Shown here: one piece after another, positions 53,924 to 63,765 of the stretch
Layout of the letters: each line of letters opens with the position of its first letter
How positions within the stretch are numbered: position 1 is the first letter of the stretch
NCBI GenBank assembly: GCA_034769895.1
Contig: CM068373.1
Coordinates: 22,758,620 to 22,822,619, forward strand
Reading direction: 5' to 3'
Length of the DNA stretch: 64,000 bases
DNA from: Magicicada septendecula
Taxonomy: Eukaryota; Arthropoda; Insecta; Hemiptera; Cicadidae
Program-made: the position numbers and the translations under genes
Notes under the pieces: generated by a model
Seen by the model: only the letters and a program-made list of their open reading frames with translations
The model's database searches: none
Told to the model about the DNA's origin: nothing

Positions 53924-54501
53924 TGTTACGTAACGCGGAAAACGTGTTATGTAATACGGAACGTTCTTCAAGTTTCTAGAATATTCCAGCTGTAATGTGT
54001 GTGTGCGTACATAATGCTGCTACTTTGCGGTGAAAGACAATTACGTGTCAACTGTCAGGTCTATACCAGATCATACCAGTCCGCGCGTGCTGTGTTTAAG
54101 GCCCCAATGAATTACGTTCTAGTGTTTTCTAGTGGACGCCTGTTAGCGAATATTCTGGAACCTCAGCGGGGTATAAACACAACAACTCAGAGACGCTCAG
54201 TTAGTGTCGGGCGATTACTTTGTGAGTTTGAGTGGCGATTTATACGGTGCGGTTCGAGGTATCGTGGCGAAGTGTTATGTGTTTTATAATCGTGCAGGAC
54301 AATTATGATACAATTGTGTTTTATATTAGTTGACATTTTATTGCGTGTGAACAATTTTTTTTTTGATTTGTTGTAAGAGACTATCTTGTTGATTACAAAC
54401 TGTTTAATTGTGATAATTATAGCTGGTGATTAGTGACTTAATTGGTGTCTTGTCTTTTGTTTTCCGCTGTACCATACGACGATCAGTAGACCGTCGTAAC
54501 A
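53924..54501 (+). repeat. LTR, Gypsy family A, with trace of leader
   Basis: It starts TGTTACGTAACGC and ends GTCGTAACA, with TATAAA at about 54173 and TCAGTT at about 54199. The sequence after it (atagagtgatagc) resembles the leader after the 13779 LTR (gtggagtgag...gatagc), so it may be a 5' LTR whose body was lost. The flanking tetramers attg and atag do not match fully. Confidence 0.72.
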
Positions 54502-54509
54502 ATAGAGTG

Positions 54510-56059
54510 ATAGCCCTTATCCTATTTACAGGAATCGACTCTGCGAGTGCCTTCACACAGGTCTAATTCGGTTTGTATTATTCTGATAGTCATGGTTATG
54601 CTCATTTCCTTCATTCTCTAAATATGTACCACCCACTATCGTTCTCTTTTGCCCTATTTTCTGATTTAAAACAGTACATTTAACTCATTGTTTATACCTT
54701 TATACGTTATACCTTATTTCATTTATCCGTTAACCAGAAGTGTATGTCACATGTACCTACAAATAATTTCCTTAATAGAGCCTAGTAGTAAAAATTGTAT
54801 GTAGGAGGAAATATTGTTTAAATTATATTTTTTCTGTAAAATAATATGTTCCTGCAACATGCATTCTGTTTGCCTGGAAGTAGTTATAATCTCTTTCCTT
54901 GAGTAGAACTTTTACATTTTCAAAACTTTATTTCCTTAAATTATGAATGCGTTTACACGTTGCACATTTGTAATTTTAATAAGTTTTATTTAGTGTATCG
55001 TAGTACAGTTAGTAAAGGATTTTATATTTATTTTAAAATACAACTGCATACAACTTTAGTAAATTGAATTTCTTGCTACTACGACACATCGTAATTTGTT
55101 ATGCGGTGCTAGCAGATGTAATGTGTATCCGTTAACACATTTTTATGATGTAATGTGAACAAAGTGTCATTTTTATTAAATCCTGTAATTGTACATTTAT
55201 TACTATTTTATTTTTACGTTAATAATGAAAAACTTTTCACTCCATTACATTCACTTCTTTACATTGCATAAATTTTAGAATTTGTATCACCGTTGAACTA
55301 ATAAAGTGTGTAATCTTCTTCGTGACATGAATTCTTCCCTCTTAATTTACTACTGTATCTCTTTCCTTTGTTTGTTGCTCTAAGAGAACTACGGTTTAAT
55401 CGCTGAAACGTACTTGGATAACAAACTTTAGAAAACTGCTCATGGAATACGTAAAAAAGTTTCTGTGTTTTTATTTATGTTTTACCTAAGTTAATATAGT
55501 TTGTCCTTCACAAAACCTCTTGTAAACTCTCTTGATCTGTAAAATGCTAAACATGTTGTGTTATTAGCAGACCGTATTTGGAGAGGCTTAATACAAATAG
55601 TAAATTGCGCAGGTAATTGACAAAACAGCCAGTATATCGAGGACCATGGGGATTTGTCAACAAAGTGAAATCGTCTGTTTGTCAATTAATTTGCCGTCAT
55701 CTAAATTACCTCAGTGCAAAATGAGACGAGATTATTCGGAACTCTGACGTATAATTGACGGGGGACATTATTGACATTCAACGACAGGTGTCACTACCCT
55801 TGCTCTATCAGTTCAAACTACCTGGAATACTAGGGGCGCATTCTGAATATTTACAAAGGGTATGCACTATTGAATTGTATTAAGTTAATTATATTTTATG
55901 TAATTGTAAATCATGTAGCATGCTTCGTAATGAACGTGATTCATGCTTCGTTTACTTTCTGTGTTTATAAAATCAGAAGGTTCTTTATAGTCTCTAAATT
56001 GCAACTTTTCTTTGCCAAAATACAGTTAATAATATTTAAAATGCATGTTGGTTCTTGGT
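54510..56059. other. AT-rich intergenic, nothing recognised
   Basis: 1.5 kb of AT-rich DNA without coding blocks, inverted pairs or repeats I could link elsewhere. Confidence 0.5.
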
Positions 56060-56159
56060 ATCCAAGTCACGTAGGAATAGTAGATTATAGATAAATAAAT
56101 CACCTTGTATCCGTCGTGTGACTTCGTTATACGTCGACTAAAATGACGCGTTTCGGAAT

Positions 56160-56334
56160 ATTTTCGGAATATAATAACACAAACAGCCGATACTTCATAT
56201 TGAATGACCAATTAAATTTCAAAACCAACCCGCTATACGATACAGCATTGAACCTGCTTAGGCGTAATCACTCAAATAAAAATTCAGTGGCCGATCGGCT
56301 TCGCTGTGGTGCGCACCATTTAGAAAGCGAGTGA
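56160..56334 (+). pseudogene. PLE GIY-YIG C-terminal remnant
   Basis: The frame reads EYNNTNSRYFILNDQLNFKTNPLYDTALNLL, matching the last segment of the 47267 ORF (ILNEQLKFESNSLYDIVLN). Only the final ~35 codons remain, plus about 20 unrelated ones to the stop. Confidence 0.65.
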
Positions 56335-56401
56335 GTTACATTAGGTGACAATTATGTGTAACATGTGATTTTAACTGTTAACGATCTCAATAGAGTGATT
56401 T

Positions 56402-56439
56402 AATCTGATGATAGAGCACATGTTCCGAAACGCGTCATT
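56402..56439 (+). ncRNA. hammerhead-like ribozyme, ACGCGT class
   Basis: CTGATGA (56405-56411), extra T plus A, stem II GAGC/GTTC with ACAT loop, GAAA after a C (56427-56430), ACGCGT (56430-56435), cleavage base C, and three stem I pairs (AAT/ATT). Downstream of a PLE C-terminus in the same direction. Confidence 0.6.
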
Positions 56440-56500
56440 TTAATCGACGTATAACGAAGTCACACGACGGATACAAGGTGATTTATTTATCTATAAGTTA

Positions 56501-56837
56501 ATAATAATTTAAAAAATTTTTCCTGCATTTATAAGAAACTCGTGGAATTTTATTGATATTTTAACTTGTTGTCTGTATTGAATGTCTATTCTTGTTTGCC
56601 CTAAAAAACTAATCATTAAAGTTATTATCCGGTAGTGACCTTCTGAAATTTTCATTCTGAGTAATGTTAAGACGTATCGGTCACACCTATGAAGGTCACC
56701 TTCAGTGAAAGGTTTTCGGAACCACTGACAAGACGTGCGTCAGTAAACCACAGTACTGTGGCAAATGATTTTGAAGATGGCTACCAGGGTGAGGCTTAAA
56801 CCTCTTATTACAATAACAACATTGTATAAAGTACTTT
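56501..56837. other. spacer, nothing recognised
   Basis: An ACAGTACTGTGG block at 56750-56761 resembles ACAGTACTGTGG near 62424 and 36053, within or beside PLE remnants, so this may hold a decayed PLE piece. Confidence 0.35.
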
Positions 56838-56895
56838 TAGTTCTTACAAGTACACCTCTAGGTATTCCAGTCGGTGATTTTTTAGTTTTTTATCC

Positions 56896-56934
56896 AAGAT
56901 GCATTTCGGAACCGTTGTGTTCCATCTTCAATTT
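56896..56934 (-). ncRNA. hammerhead-like motif, ATGCAT class
   Basis: On the minus strand: TTGAAGA (the first C of the core is T), extra T, stem II GGAAC/GTTCC, GAAA, the palindrome ATGCAT (56899-56904), cleavage base C, and two stem I pairs. Only the first core base is wrong. Confidence 0.5.
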
Positions 56935-56955
56935 GATAATTTAGTAAACTTGTAT

Positions 56956-57675
56956 ACATACATCCTCGGCGCTACAGCCCAGTCCGGGCCCTGGCCTCCA
57001 AAAGAAATCTTCCCCACTGGTCTCTACTCCCGGCCAATGTCCACCAGTTTGCTGCACCCAGCCTCACTGCCTCCTTACCAACCTGGTCCAGCCATCTTTT
57101 ACGCGGTCTTCCCTTCCTTCTCCTTCCCATCGGCAAATAATTCATCACTCTTTTTGGGATTCTATCCTCCGCCATTCTCTGCACATGACCAGCCCAACGC
57201 AATCTGTTAATTTGTATGAGTTGCACGATCGGAAGATCTTTAAACCTTTCGTACAACTCTCGATTATGCAGTCGCCTCCAAATGTCGTTTTCCCTCGATT
57301 CTCCTCAGTACCCTCCTCTCAAAAACGGATAGTTTCTGCTCATCTAGTTTTTTTAACACCCAGCATTCCGAGCCATACATCAGGACTGGTCTAATCAAGG
57401 TCTTGTATAGGGTGGCTTTTGTATCTTTGCTTATTAATTTTGAATTAAAATGTTTCACCAGTCCGTAGTAACACATATTAGCAGATAATATCCGCTTTTC
57501 AATATCTCTAGAGGAGTCATTTCCAGAGTCCACATATGACCCGAGATATGGAAAACCCTGAATCTTTTCAAATTCATAATCGTTAATGCGCAGGGACAGG
57601 GCACGAGTGTTGGCACCTACAACCATATATTTGGTTTTGTTTTGGCTTATAACCAAGCCCATAGCCTTAGCGGAC
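56956..57675 (-). pseudogene. nested RTE-like RT thumb and tail
   Basis: Frame 57264-57707: GLVISQNKTKYMVVG, FPYLGSYVDSGND, LISKDTKATLYKTLIRPVLMYGSECWVLKKLDEQKLSVFERRVLRRI. Frame 56972-57256: QINRLRWAGHVQRM, RIPKRVMNYLPMGRRRKGRPRKRWLDQVG. The 3' end is an ATGT repeat (plus strand gtatacatacatcc near 56951-56966). The best-preserved RTE-like copy in the window; truncated at its 5' end and frameshifted once near 57260. Confidence 0.78.
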
Positions 57676-58039
57676 AAACTTATATAACATTTATAAGAAA
57701 TTTCCAATCAGGTGAGCGTCGTCGACACAGGTACATATAACAAGCAACATAAAACACAACATTTAAAAAAATTTAAAATTTTTAAAATAACGTTAATATT
57801 ACAACAAAAACCGAATCCAAACGGACGATTTGAAAATCGAAGCTGGCCAGCACTTGTTGCTCGCACGTCATACGGAAACCGACTAACGATAAACTACCCG
57901 ACGCGCGCGACCTTTGTGCGTACTCTTCGAGGTAATCTAATATTTTAAATGTAACTAAATCCCTATAATCCTCTTTTCTGTTAAGCAGTGTTTTTCACCG
58001 GCTCTTCTTTGTATTTGTAAATATGGTATTGCTGGTATA

Positions 58040-58481
58040 TTTTTTATGCTTCTTTGTTCGAGCTATACCTTAATATTTCTAATGAGGTGTTGAAATTGAT
58101 CATGTGTTGTGGGTGGCATTTTAGGTGTTGCGCCACAACTGACGAAGGTTTACGGTGATTTCTGGCAGCATGTTCATTGAACCTTTCACGAAAGGTGCGG
58201 TCGGTATAGCCGATGTACTTCTTATTGGAAACTTCTTCCCCTGCATTACAAGTAATCATATAAACGCATTAGGCTTCTTCTTTTGGCGTAACTTGTGTTT
58301 TTTTGTTTAAGTTGTGCCTTTCAATTTTGTAGGCTGAATTGAAGCCAAATTTTTTGAAAATGTTTCCTATTTTTAAGGAATTTTCGTCTATGTAGTGCAG
58401 TGAAAGGAAGTTTGTTTTTGTTCTATTGATAATGGGTTCTGAGCAGTTGTTAGTTGTAGGTCTATTGGTTTTATTTTTCAT
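58040..58481 (-). pseudogene. PLE linker and GIY-YIG domain
   Basis: Frame 58269-58481 has FLSLHYIDENSLKIGNIFKKFGFNSAYKIERHN, the segment between RT and nuclease. Frame 58044-58259 reads MITCNAGEEVSNKKYIGYTDRTFRERFNEHAARN, with the YIG motif and the R..F..H helix of the GIY-YIG fold. A frame change near 58262 separates them. No RT domain remains upstream. Confidence 0.72.
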
Positions 58482-58720
58482 CCCTGTTATTAAATTATCT
58501 ATTAAGTATTAAGTATTTTTTAAGTGTTGTGTTTTATGTTGCATATTATATGTACCTGTGTCTACGACGCTCACCTGACTGGGAATTTTTTATAAATGTT
58601 ATGTTGTAAGTTTACTAAATGATCCAATTGAAGATGGAATAAATCTCTGCAAAAAACTAAAAAATCGCCGACTGGAATGCCTAGAGGTATACTTGTAAGT
58701 ACTAAAAAATTCTTTATACA

Positions 58721-59380
58721 TTATTAAAGGTATTCCTCGAGTGTTTCATAAAAAAAATAACAACATTAATCAGCATATAAATTTCAAAAGTCTACAGCAT
58801 TACAGCCAGGATAATGATTATGAAGCCGGCAGTGAAAGGCTAAGAAACAGAGTGTACAAAACTCTAATTTCACTTCCATAACTTCTAGATATTTTTCATG
58901 GTTCTAAGTAGATGATGACATCACATTATATTTACCAAATTTATTTGTAGTCCATAAATGTGTTATGCTAACAATATCGCCAATCAATAGACGAGGTCAA
59001 TTAAAAAATCTTACTTTACAATCACAACATGTAAACAAGTTGTTTTTTTTAACCTCTCGCTTACTATACAAGCCAGTTAAGAGGCATAATGTCAACTTTT
59101 AAAATTGTTTCTTTTTTTTTTTACAAATGGAAAGTGGTTTTTATTTATGCACTGTATTTCAGCCACTATTACGTTTTGGCCATGTATTATGAAATGTTTA
59201 TAGAAGAAGATACTGTAATACGCCTTGTATTGACACACATACATTTGAAAGAGTCTCAGAAATTAATAATAATTAAGACATAAATATTTTGAATATTACA
59301 CTAAGTAATGAAACAACAAGCAAGGAAGTGACTCTTAGTGCAAGACAGAATATGAGGTCATGTCTTCATTTAGTCGCCAG
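58721..59380. other. AT-rich intergenic, nothing recognised
   Basis: The 64-residue frame at 59089-59283 is hydrophobic but has no context or domain. Confidence 0.45.
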
Positions 59381-59385
59381 AAGAC

Positions 59386-59424
59386 CCACTGAAAATGACA
59401 GGCGCAGCTGTTGTCGAAACGTTT
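59386..59424 (+). ncRNA. hammerhead-like motif, damaged core, ACGT class
   Basis: CTGAAAA (should be CTGAAGA), extra T, an imperfect GACAG/CTGTTGTC stem II, GAAA (59416-59419), ACGT, T, and stem I CA/TG. The downstream GGCCACTGTCCAACAGGCCGG matches the tail type of 62500-62530. The core G-to-A change should inactivate it. Confidence 0.45.
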
Positions 59425-59479
59425 GACTGTACAAGACGAAGGCCACTGTCCAACAGGCCGGAAAATAATTTTACTGAAG

Positions 59480-59929
59480 ATGATTCCGGCCGTAAAAGAT
59501 TTAATTATATAAAGTCGTAAAACTCAAGAAAATTTAAGAGAATTTCAGGAGAATTCTTAAAACTTAGAAGACACTGACACCTCTGTAACTATAACTGTAG
59601 GCCTACCCCATGCAAGTGACGCTTGTGGAGAAATGAAGCATGGAGGAGAAACAATGTGCAACTCTTCCAGTGTTTAATTTCTTCGTCCGTTGAATGCTGT
59701 TCATTCGACAGCATGCAATCAGTAGTATTGGTAGGGAGGGCATGAGACAGCATTTGCTATACGTGTAATTCCTTTAATGCAGACAACTCTGCGCATAGCT
59801 GTGTTTCAAACTTAGTTAATATTTAGCTCCAATTTTAGTCGACATTACATGCAGCAGCTCCTGTACATGGTTTAAGCTTAACCTTCCCACTCAAAATAAT
59901 ATGTTTTTCACCTTTAACTTTACTTGCTT
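59480..59929. other. spacer, nothing recognised
   Basis: No supported feature. Confidence 0.4.
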
Positions 59930-60260
59930 TCATTATATTTAATTTACAACCATTAATTATTTTTTCGTTTTTTGTATTCAACAAACTACTTTTACAAACA
60001 TCTTTATCAGACGAAATTGTAAGAGCACTTGTACTTTACTTGTATTTATTATATTTTACTTATAATAATTGAAATTATTTTTGCGTTTCTTGTATTGAAC
60101 AATCTATATTCACATACTTCTTCACCAGAAGAAATCGTAATAGCACACCTTTTATTTTACTTGTTTTTTTACATTTCACTTATAACAACAAAAATTGTTT
60201 TTGCGTTTTTTATATTAAAAAAACTACGTTGACAAACTTTGTCATCAGAACACATCGTAA
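59930..60260. repeat. tandem repeat, unit about 118 bp
   Basis: Three diverged copies: the GCGTTTCTTGTATT-type block falls at about 59966, 60083 and 60203; the TTTACTTGTTTTT block and the CTTTATCAGACGAAAT-type block (with CTTCACCAGAAGAAAT and TTTGTCATCAGAACAC variants) keep the same spacing. No coding meaning is apparent. Confidence 0.7.
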
Positions 60261-62309
60261 AATTAATAATACAATTATAAAAAGCATACATATCTTATAA
60301 AACATAACATAATGTGCAGCAATTATCTACTTGGTTAGAAAAGGACGTAACAGCTATTTTCAACATGGGTGCCAACAGAAACTATGCATAAAGGCGACAT
60401 GTCATGCACATATCCCTTTTTTTTTTAATTAGAGATTTTTACTACTAACTATACAACCATAGCAACTGCTTTCACTTGACACCTTTTAGCTTAGTTTAAT
60501 AGCTACCTCACATAGCCATTGAAAATTAAAATTACAAAATTTTGTTACATAACCGCTTTTAGCAAATTGTGATTCATTTGGATATCAGGTGATAATGGTT
60601 GTAATAGTTTAATAACAGTTAAAATTATTATTTTCCTATAATTTTGTATATTCATAGTGCCCTATAGTTTCCTTATAATAACACACACCGGTATATACAG
60701 TGAATAATTGGACCTGGAGTTTTCTAGCCTCCTGAAAATCACTTAGTCTACACAAATGTTAAACTATTTTAAGAAAATCACAAGACGAATTCCTGCTTCT
60801 AGTTACACAATAGTTTTGTGCTTCACTCTCTGTGCGACTTCAATACTGTCATCAGGGAAGGTTTTCTCTGAAGGGAAGTCACGGAAGTGTCGACGCGTTC
60901 ACCAGTGGTAAACAACTGTTTATGGTGATTACGATAATATATGGTGATCTATTCCAAACATGCTACTGCCGCCTCTGTAGGTAGCTACATTTACCATCCA
61001 CGGTCAGATAGTAACCGAATAATAGAATTAATTACGGTAATTCAGGCGCAAACAGTATTAATTGCCTGCCGCTGGAGAGATCCAGTCTGAATCCGTATTT
61101 CGATAAACATCAGAAAATTAGAAGAGACAGATACATAATTATAAAATCTCTATATAAACTACACACAGCTAAGAATATGTTCTTTCAAAATGGTTTTGGT
61201 AATATTTTCTTGTATAAAACAATGTTATTATAGTAACAAACCTAAACTAATTTAACTTATAAGAGACAAATTAATTGCAGTGATTTTGTTGACTCATCAC
61301 ATAATTATGTGTAAGTTGCAATTACACGAGAGTCTGTATGTTATTTAATGTGTTTTCTCTCGTGCTATAGGTCATAATTTACGTAAAGTACCAATTGTTT
61401 AAGCTCTTTATCCAAAACATGTCTAGGATTTCTGAACATTTTTGCTTCAGGTAATTTTCTGAGATATAAATTAAGACTGCACGGGTACAAAATCATATAT
61501 ACTAAAGTATGTTTGATGTACTAAATTTATAAATTTAGTTTCCCAGATGACTTCCTCATCTATTCTTGTTCTTGACTTAATGCTTCATCGTTCCTCCCTC
61601 CATCACAAATCATTCTTCGTCACAACCACATTCTATAAATTGTCCTTTAGTATATCTACAACGTTTCTGCTAATAGCTTAAATTGCCCGAACCACCATAA
61701 ATTCCCCGAATTTTACTCTTTAGTGATTTAATATAATTGAGTAAAATTAAAGTTTACTCTTTAGTGATTTAATATAATTGAATACAATAAAAGTGATATT
61801 CAATATAATTGAATACAAAACCATAAATTTCATCTGACTATCACTATCTTAAACTCATTGTTTTAGAAGGTTTCGAATCATTTAGGGAAAACGCTTGGTC
61901 ATGTTCAGCAGGCTCGCCAGAAACCTTCTGCTACAATTTCACAACAATAAAGCAGTTTATCTCATTTTTAAAACTAAATTCAATCTATGTTCTGCAATTT
62001 TCCATTCTAGAATATCAAACAAAAATTTCTTAATACATCAATACAAGGTACGCTAATAGCTGTAGAATTTATATTATGCATCAGAATAGAGTTAAAATTT
62101 TAGGTTGTCCCTATCATGTGACCAAACATATCATATAAAGAGTATTTTAGTCTGGCAATCATAGCTCGGCAATTACAAATTTAAAGGAATGTTTTGATTG
62201 AACCTTTTTTTTATTAAGTTGTGAGTACTATATAAGAGTAAATGTTGGGTAAGTAAAATAATTTGTAGCTTTCTGTGTGTGATTTGGTTAGAAGTTAAAC
62301 CTAAGTCTG
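60261..62309. other. AT-rich intergenic, nothing recognised
   Basis: A 35-bp unit (AGTAAAATTAAAGTTTACTCTTTAGTGATTT region) is partly duplicated near 61715-61800. Otherwise nothing. Confidence 0.45.
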
Positions 62310-62354
62310 TGCCCCAACTTCGTCGTGCCTATTTGCTAAACTGCTAAATGTCAT

Positions 62355-62578
62355 TTGCATTTGAAATATCTACCGCGCTGTTTGGCCATGGCCCAAGGTT
62401 GACATTCAAACCAAACCTTCACCACAGTACTGTGGGCCTGACGTACGACACTGAAGATGGCAGCCAGTGGTGCTGCTGAAACGTTTGGTTTCAATGTAAA
62501 CCTTGGACTACGGCCAAACAGCCCGGTAGATATTTCAAATCAACTGACACCGGCCGTGAAAGCCTTAGAACAATATTC
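62355..62578 (+). mobile_element. PLE remnant with 11-bp target duplication
   Basis: Flanked by ctaaatgtcat at 62344-62354 and 62579-62589. Ends are inverted copies (TTTGAAATATCTACCG and CTGTTTGGCC, inverted at 62513-62540). The ribozyme motif and a GGACTACGGCCAAACAG tail lie inside. No protein. Confidence 0.6.
62448..62490 (+). ncRNA. hammerhead-like ribozyme, ACGT class
   Basis: CTGAAGA (62451-62457), extra T, stem II GGCAGC/GCTGCT, GAAA (62478-62481), ACGT, T, and stem I CA/TG. The core is complete; stem I is short. Confidence 0.58.
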
Positions 62579-62740
62579 CTAAATGTCATGTTCTAGACAA
62601 GGCCTTTCAGTGTTTCCACCACTTTCAAGTCCTAAACCACAACGTAGGTCTGAAAGGCCTCGTCCAGAACATGACATTTAGCAGTTCAGCAAATAAGCAC
62701 GACGAAGCTGGAGTTACGGAGACTGCTAATTTAAATAACA

Positions 62741-63260
62741 GGATTAACTAAGTCTAAGGAGTTCATTACAAAATGGAGCTAGTGTACTTAGTTGTGTAAA
62801 GATATGTAGAAATCCTACTTTTATGATATTTGGGTATGTTTGTGGTAAAAGACTGATGATGTGTTGAAGAGATATCGGCCTCAACATATTTAACTTGTCA
62901 CACAGGATTGTTTTTAGACTATCATGTTTTCAGTTGTACCATTTACATCGCAAAATTAGAACCGCTTTTCAGTTGCTCTAATACTATCTAACAAAAAACA
63001 TTGTAATGTGATGCAGCAAAGCCTATGACATTTTTGTTATCGTAAAACAAAGTTTTTTGCTGTTAATATTTATTTAATGGTTGAGTAATACGTTATATTC
63101 TATTTCTTGTTTGTCATAATCGATATTCGTTACTCCTTTAATTTGTTACACCGATATTCGTAGCATAACAAAATATAATTATATATTTACATTTGTATAA
63201 TATTGTTATATTATTCAATATAGTTTCTTTGGCAAGTAGTGTATTTCGTTTTTGTCGTTT
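62741..63260. other. AT-rich intergenic, nothing recognised
   Basis: No supported feature. Confidence 0.45.
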
Positions 63261-63400
63261 CAACACCTGACGCACGTTTCACTGAAAAATGTCATCATCA
63301 TCAGAGGTTTGTATATATATAAGCGTCATCACTTACAAACCTCTGATCATGATGATATTTTTCAGTGCAACGTGCGTCAGGTATTGGAAAAACAGAAACG
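63261..63400. repeat. palindrome, possible PLE remnant
   Basis: Arms 63261-63313 and 63336-63390 are inverted copies (ACCTGACGCACGTT, CACTGAAAAAT and CAGAGGTTTGTA blocks). The left arm on the minus strand has CTGATGA, GAAA and ACGT, but stem II is weak and the cleavage base is G, so a ribozyme is doubtful. Confidence 0.5.
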
Positions 63401-63539
63401 TAATCCACTATTTGCAGAAGATACTATATTGCATAATATCACAATATCATATAATTGCTGCAAGAAACTTTGATTTACGTATATAGAAAATGATGGATTT
63501 ACAATTGTATATGGGTTTTTTCGTATGACATGCATTTTT

Positions 63540-63765
63540 TCAAACTTCGTCGTGCTAACTTGCCAAACTGCTACCTGTCACGCTCCGGACAAGGGGCTTC
63601 AGTATGTTTACTATTATAAAGTCCTAAACCACTGCCTCTAATAATGATGGTGATTATGGTGGAGACTGAAAACCCGTGTCCGGAGCATGAGAGGAAACAG
63701 TTTTGCAAGTAAGCACGACAAATGTGAAATTACAGAGACTGCAATTTCTAACAACAAGATGAATA
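63540..63765. repeat. foldback element, second copy
   Basis: Arms near 63545-63600 and 63678-63722 (CTTCGTCGTGCTAACTTGC, GCTCCGGACA) are inverted, with TCCTAAACCAC in the middle as in the 62310-62740 copy. No coding content. Confidence 0.6.

Larger units (their letters stand above)
56060..56500 (+). mobile_element. short Penelope-like copy with inverted 5' piece
   Basis: The order is an inverted ribozyme tail (minus, 56085-56157: CACCTTGTATCCGTCGTG, CTTCGTTATACGTCGA, ACGCGTTTC), then the end of a PLE ORF, then a forward ribozyme and the same tail (56440-56485). This is a severely 5'-truncated PLE with an inverted end fused to its 5' side. Confidence 0.65.
56838..58720 (-). mobile_element. 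Penelope-like element with inverted ends and nested RTE insertion
   Basis: The ends 56838-56950 and 58600-58720 are inverted copies (TTACAAGTACACCTCTAGG-type and ATTTTTTAGTTTTTT blocks). Inner inverted pieces 57690-57765 and 58505-58600 share GGTGAGCGTCGT-GACACAGGTACATATAA. Between them the minus strand encodes a PLE C-terminus (58040-58481). The 3' segment is split by an RTE-like insertion at 56956-57675; an aaacttRtat 10-mer flanks that insertion (56946-56955 and 57676-57685). Confidence 0.65.
62310..62740. repeat. foldback element interrupted by a PLE remnant
   Basis: Outer arms 62315-62354 and 62671-62711 (AACTTCGTCGTGC, CAGTT/AACTG) and inner arms 62579-62612 and 62648-62684 (AAATGTCATGTTCTAGACA-AGGCC) are inverted. 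A second copy of the family lies at 63540-63765. The left arm is split at 62355. Confidence 0.6.

Noticed and set aside
63274-63303. hammerhead core in the 63261-63400 palindrome
   Set aside because: CTGATGA, GAAA and ACGT boxes are present on the minus strand, but stem II is weak and the cleavage base is G. Kept only as a palindrome.
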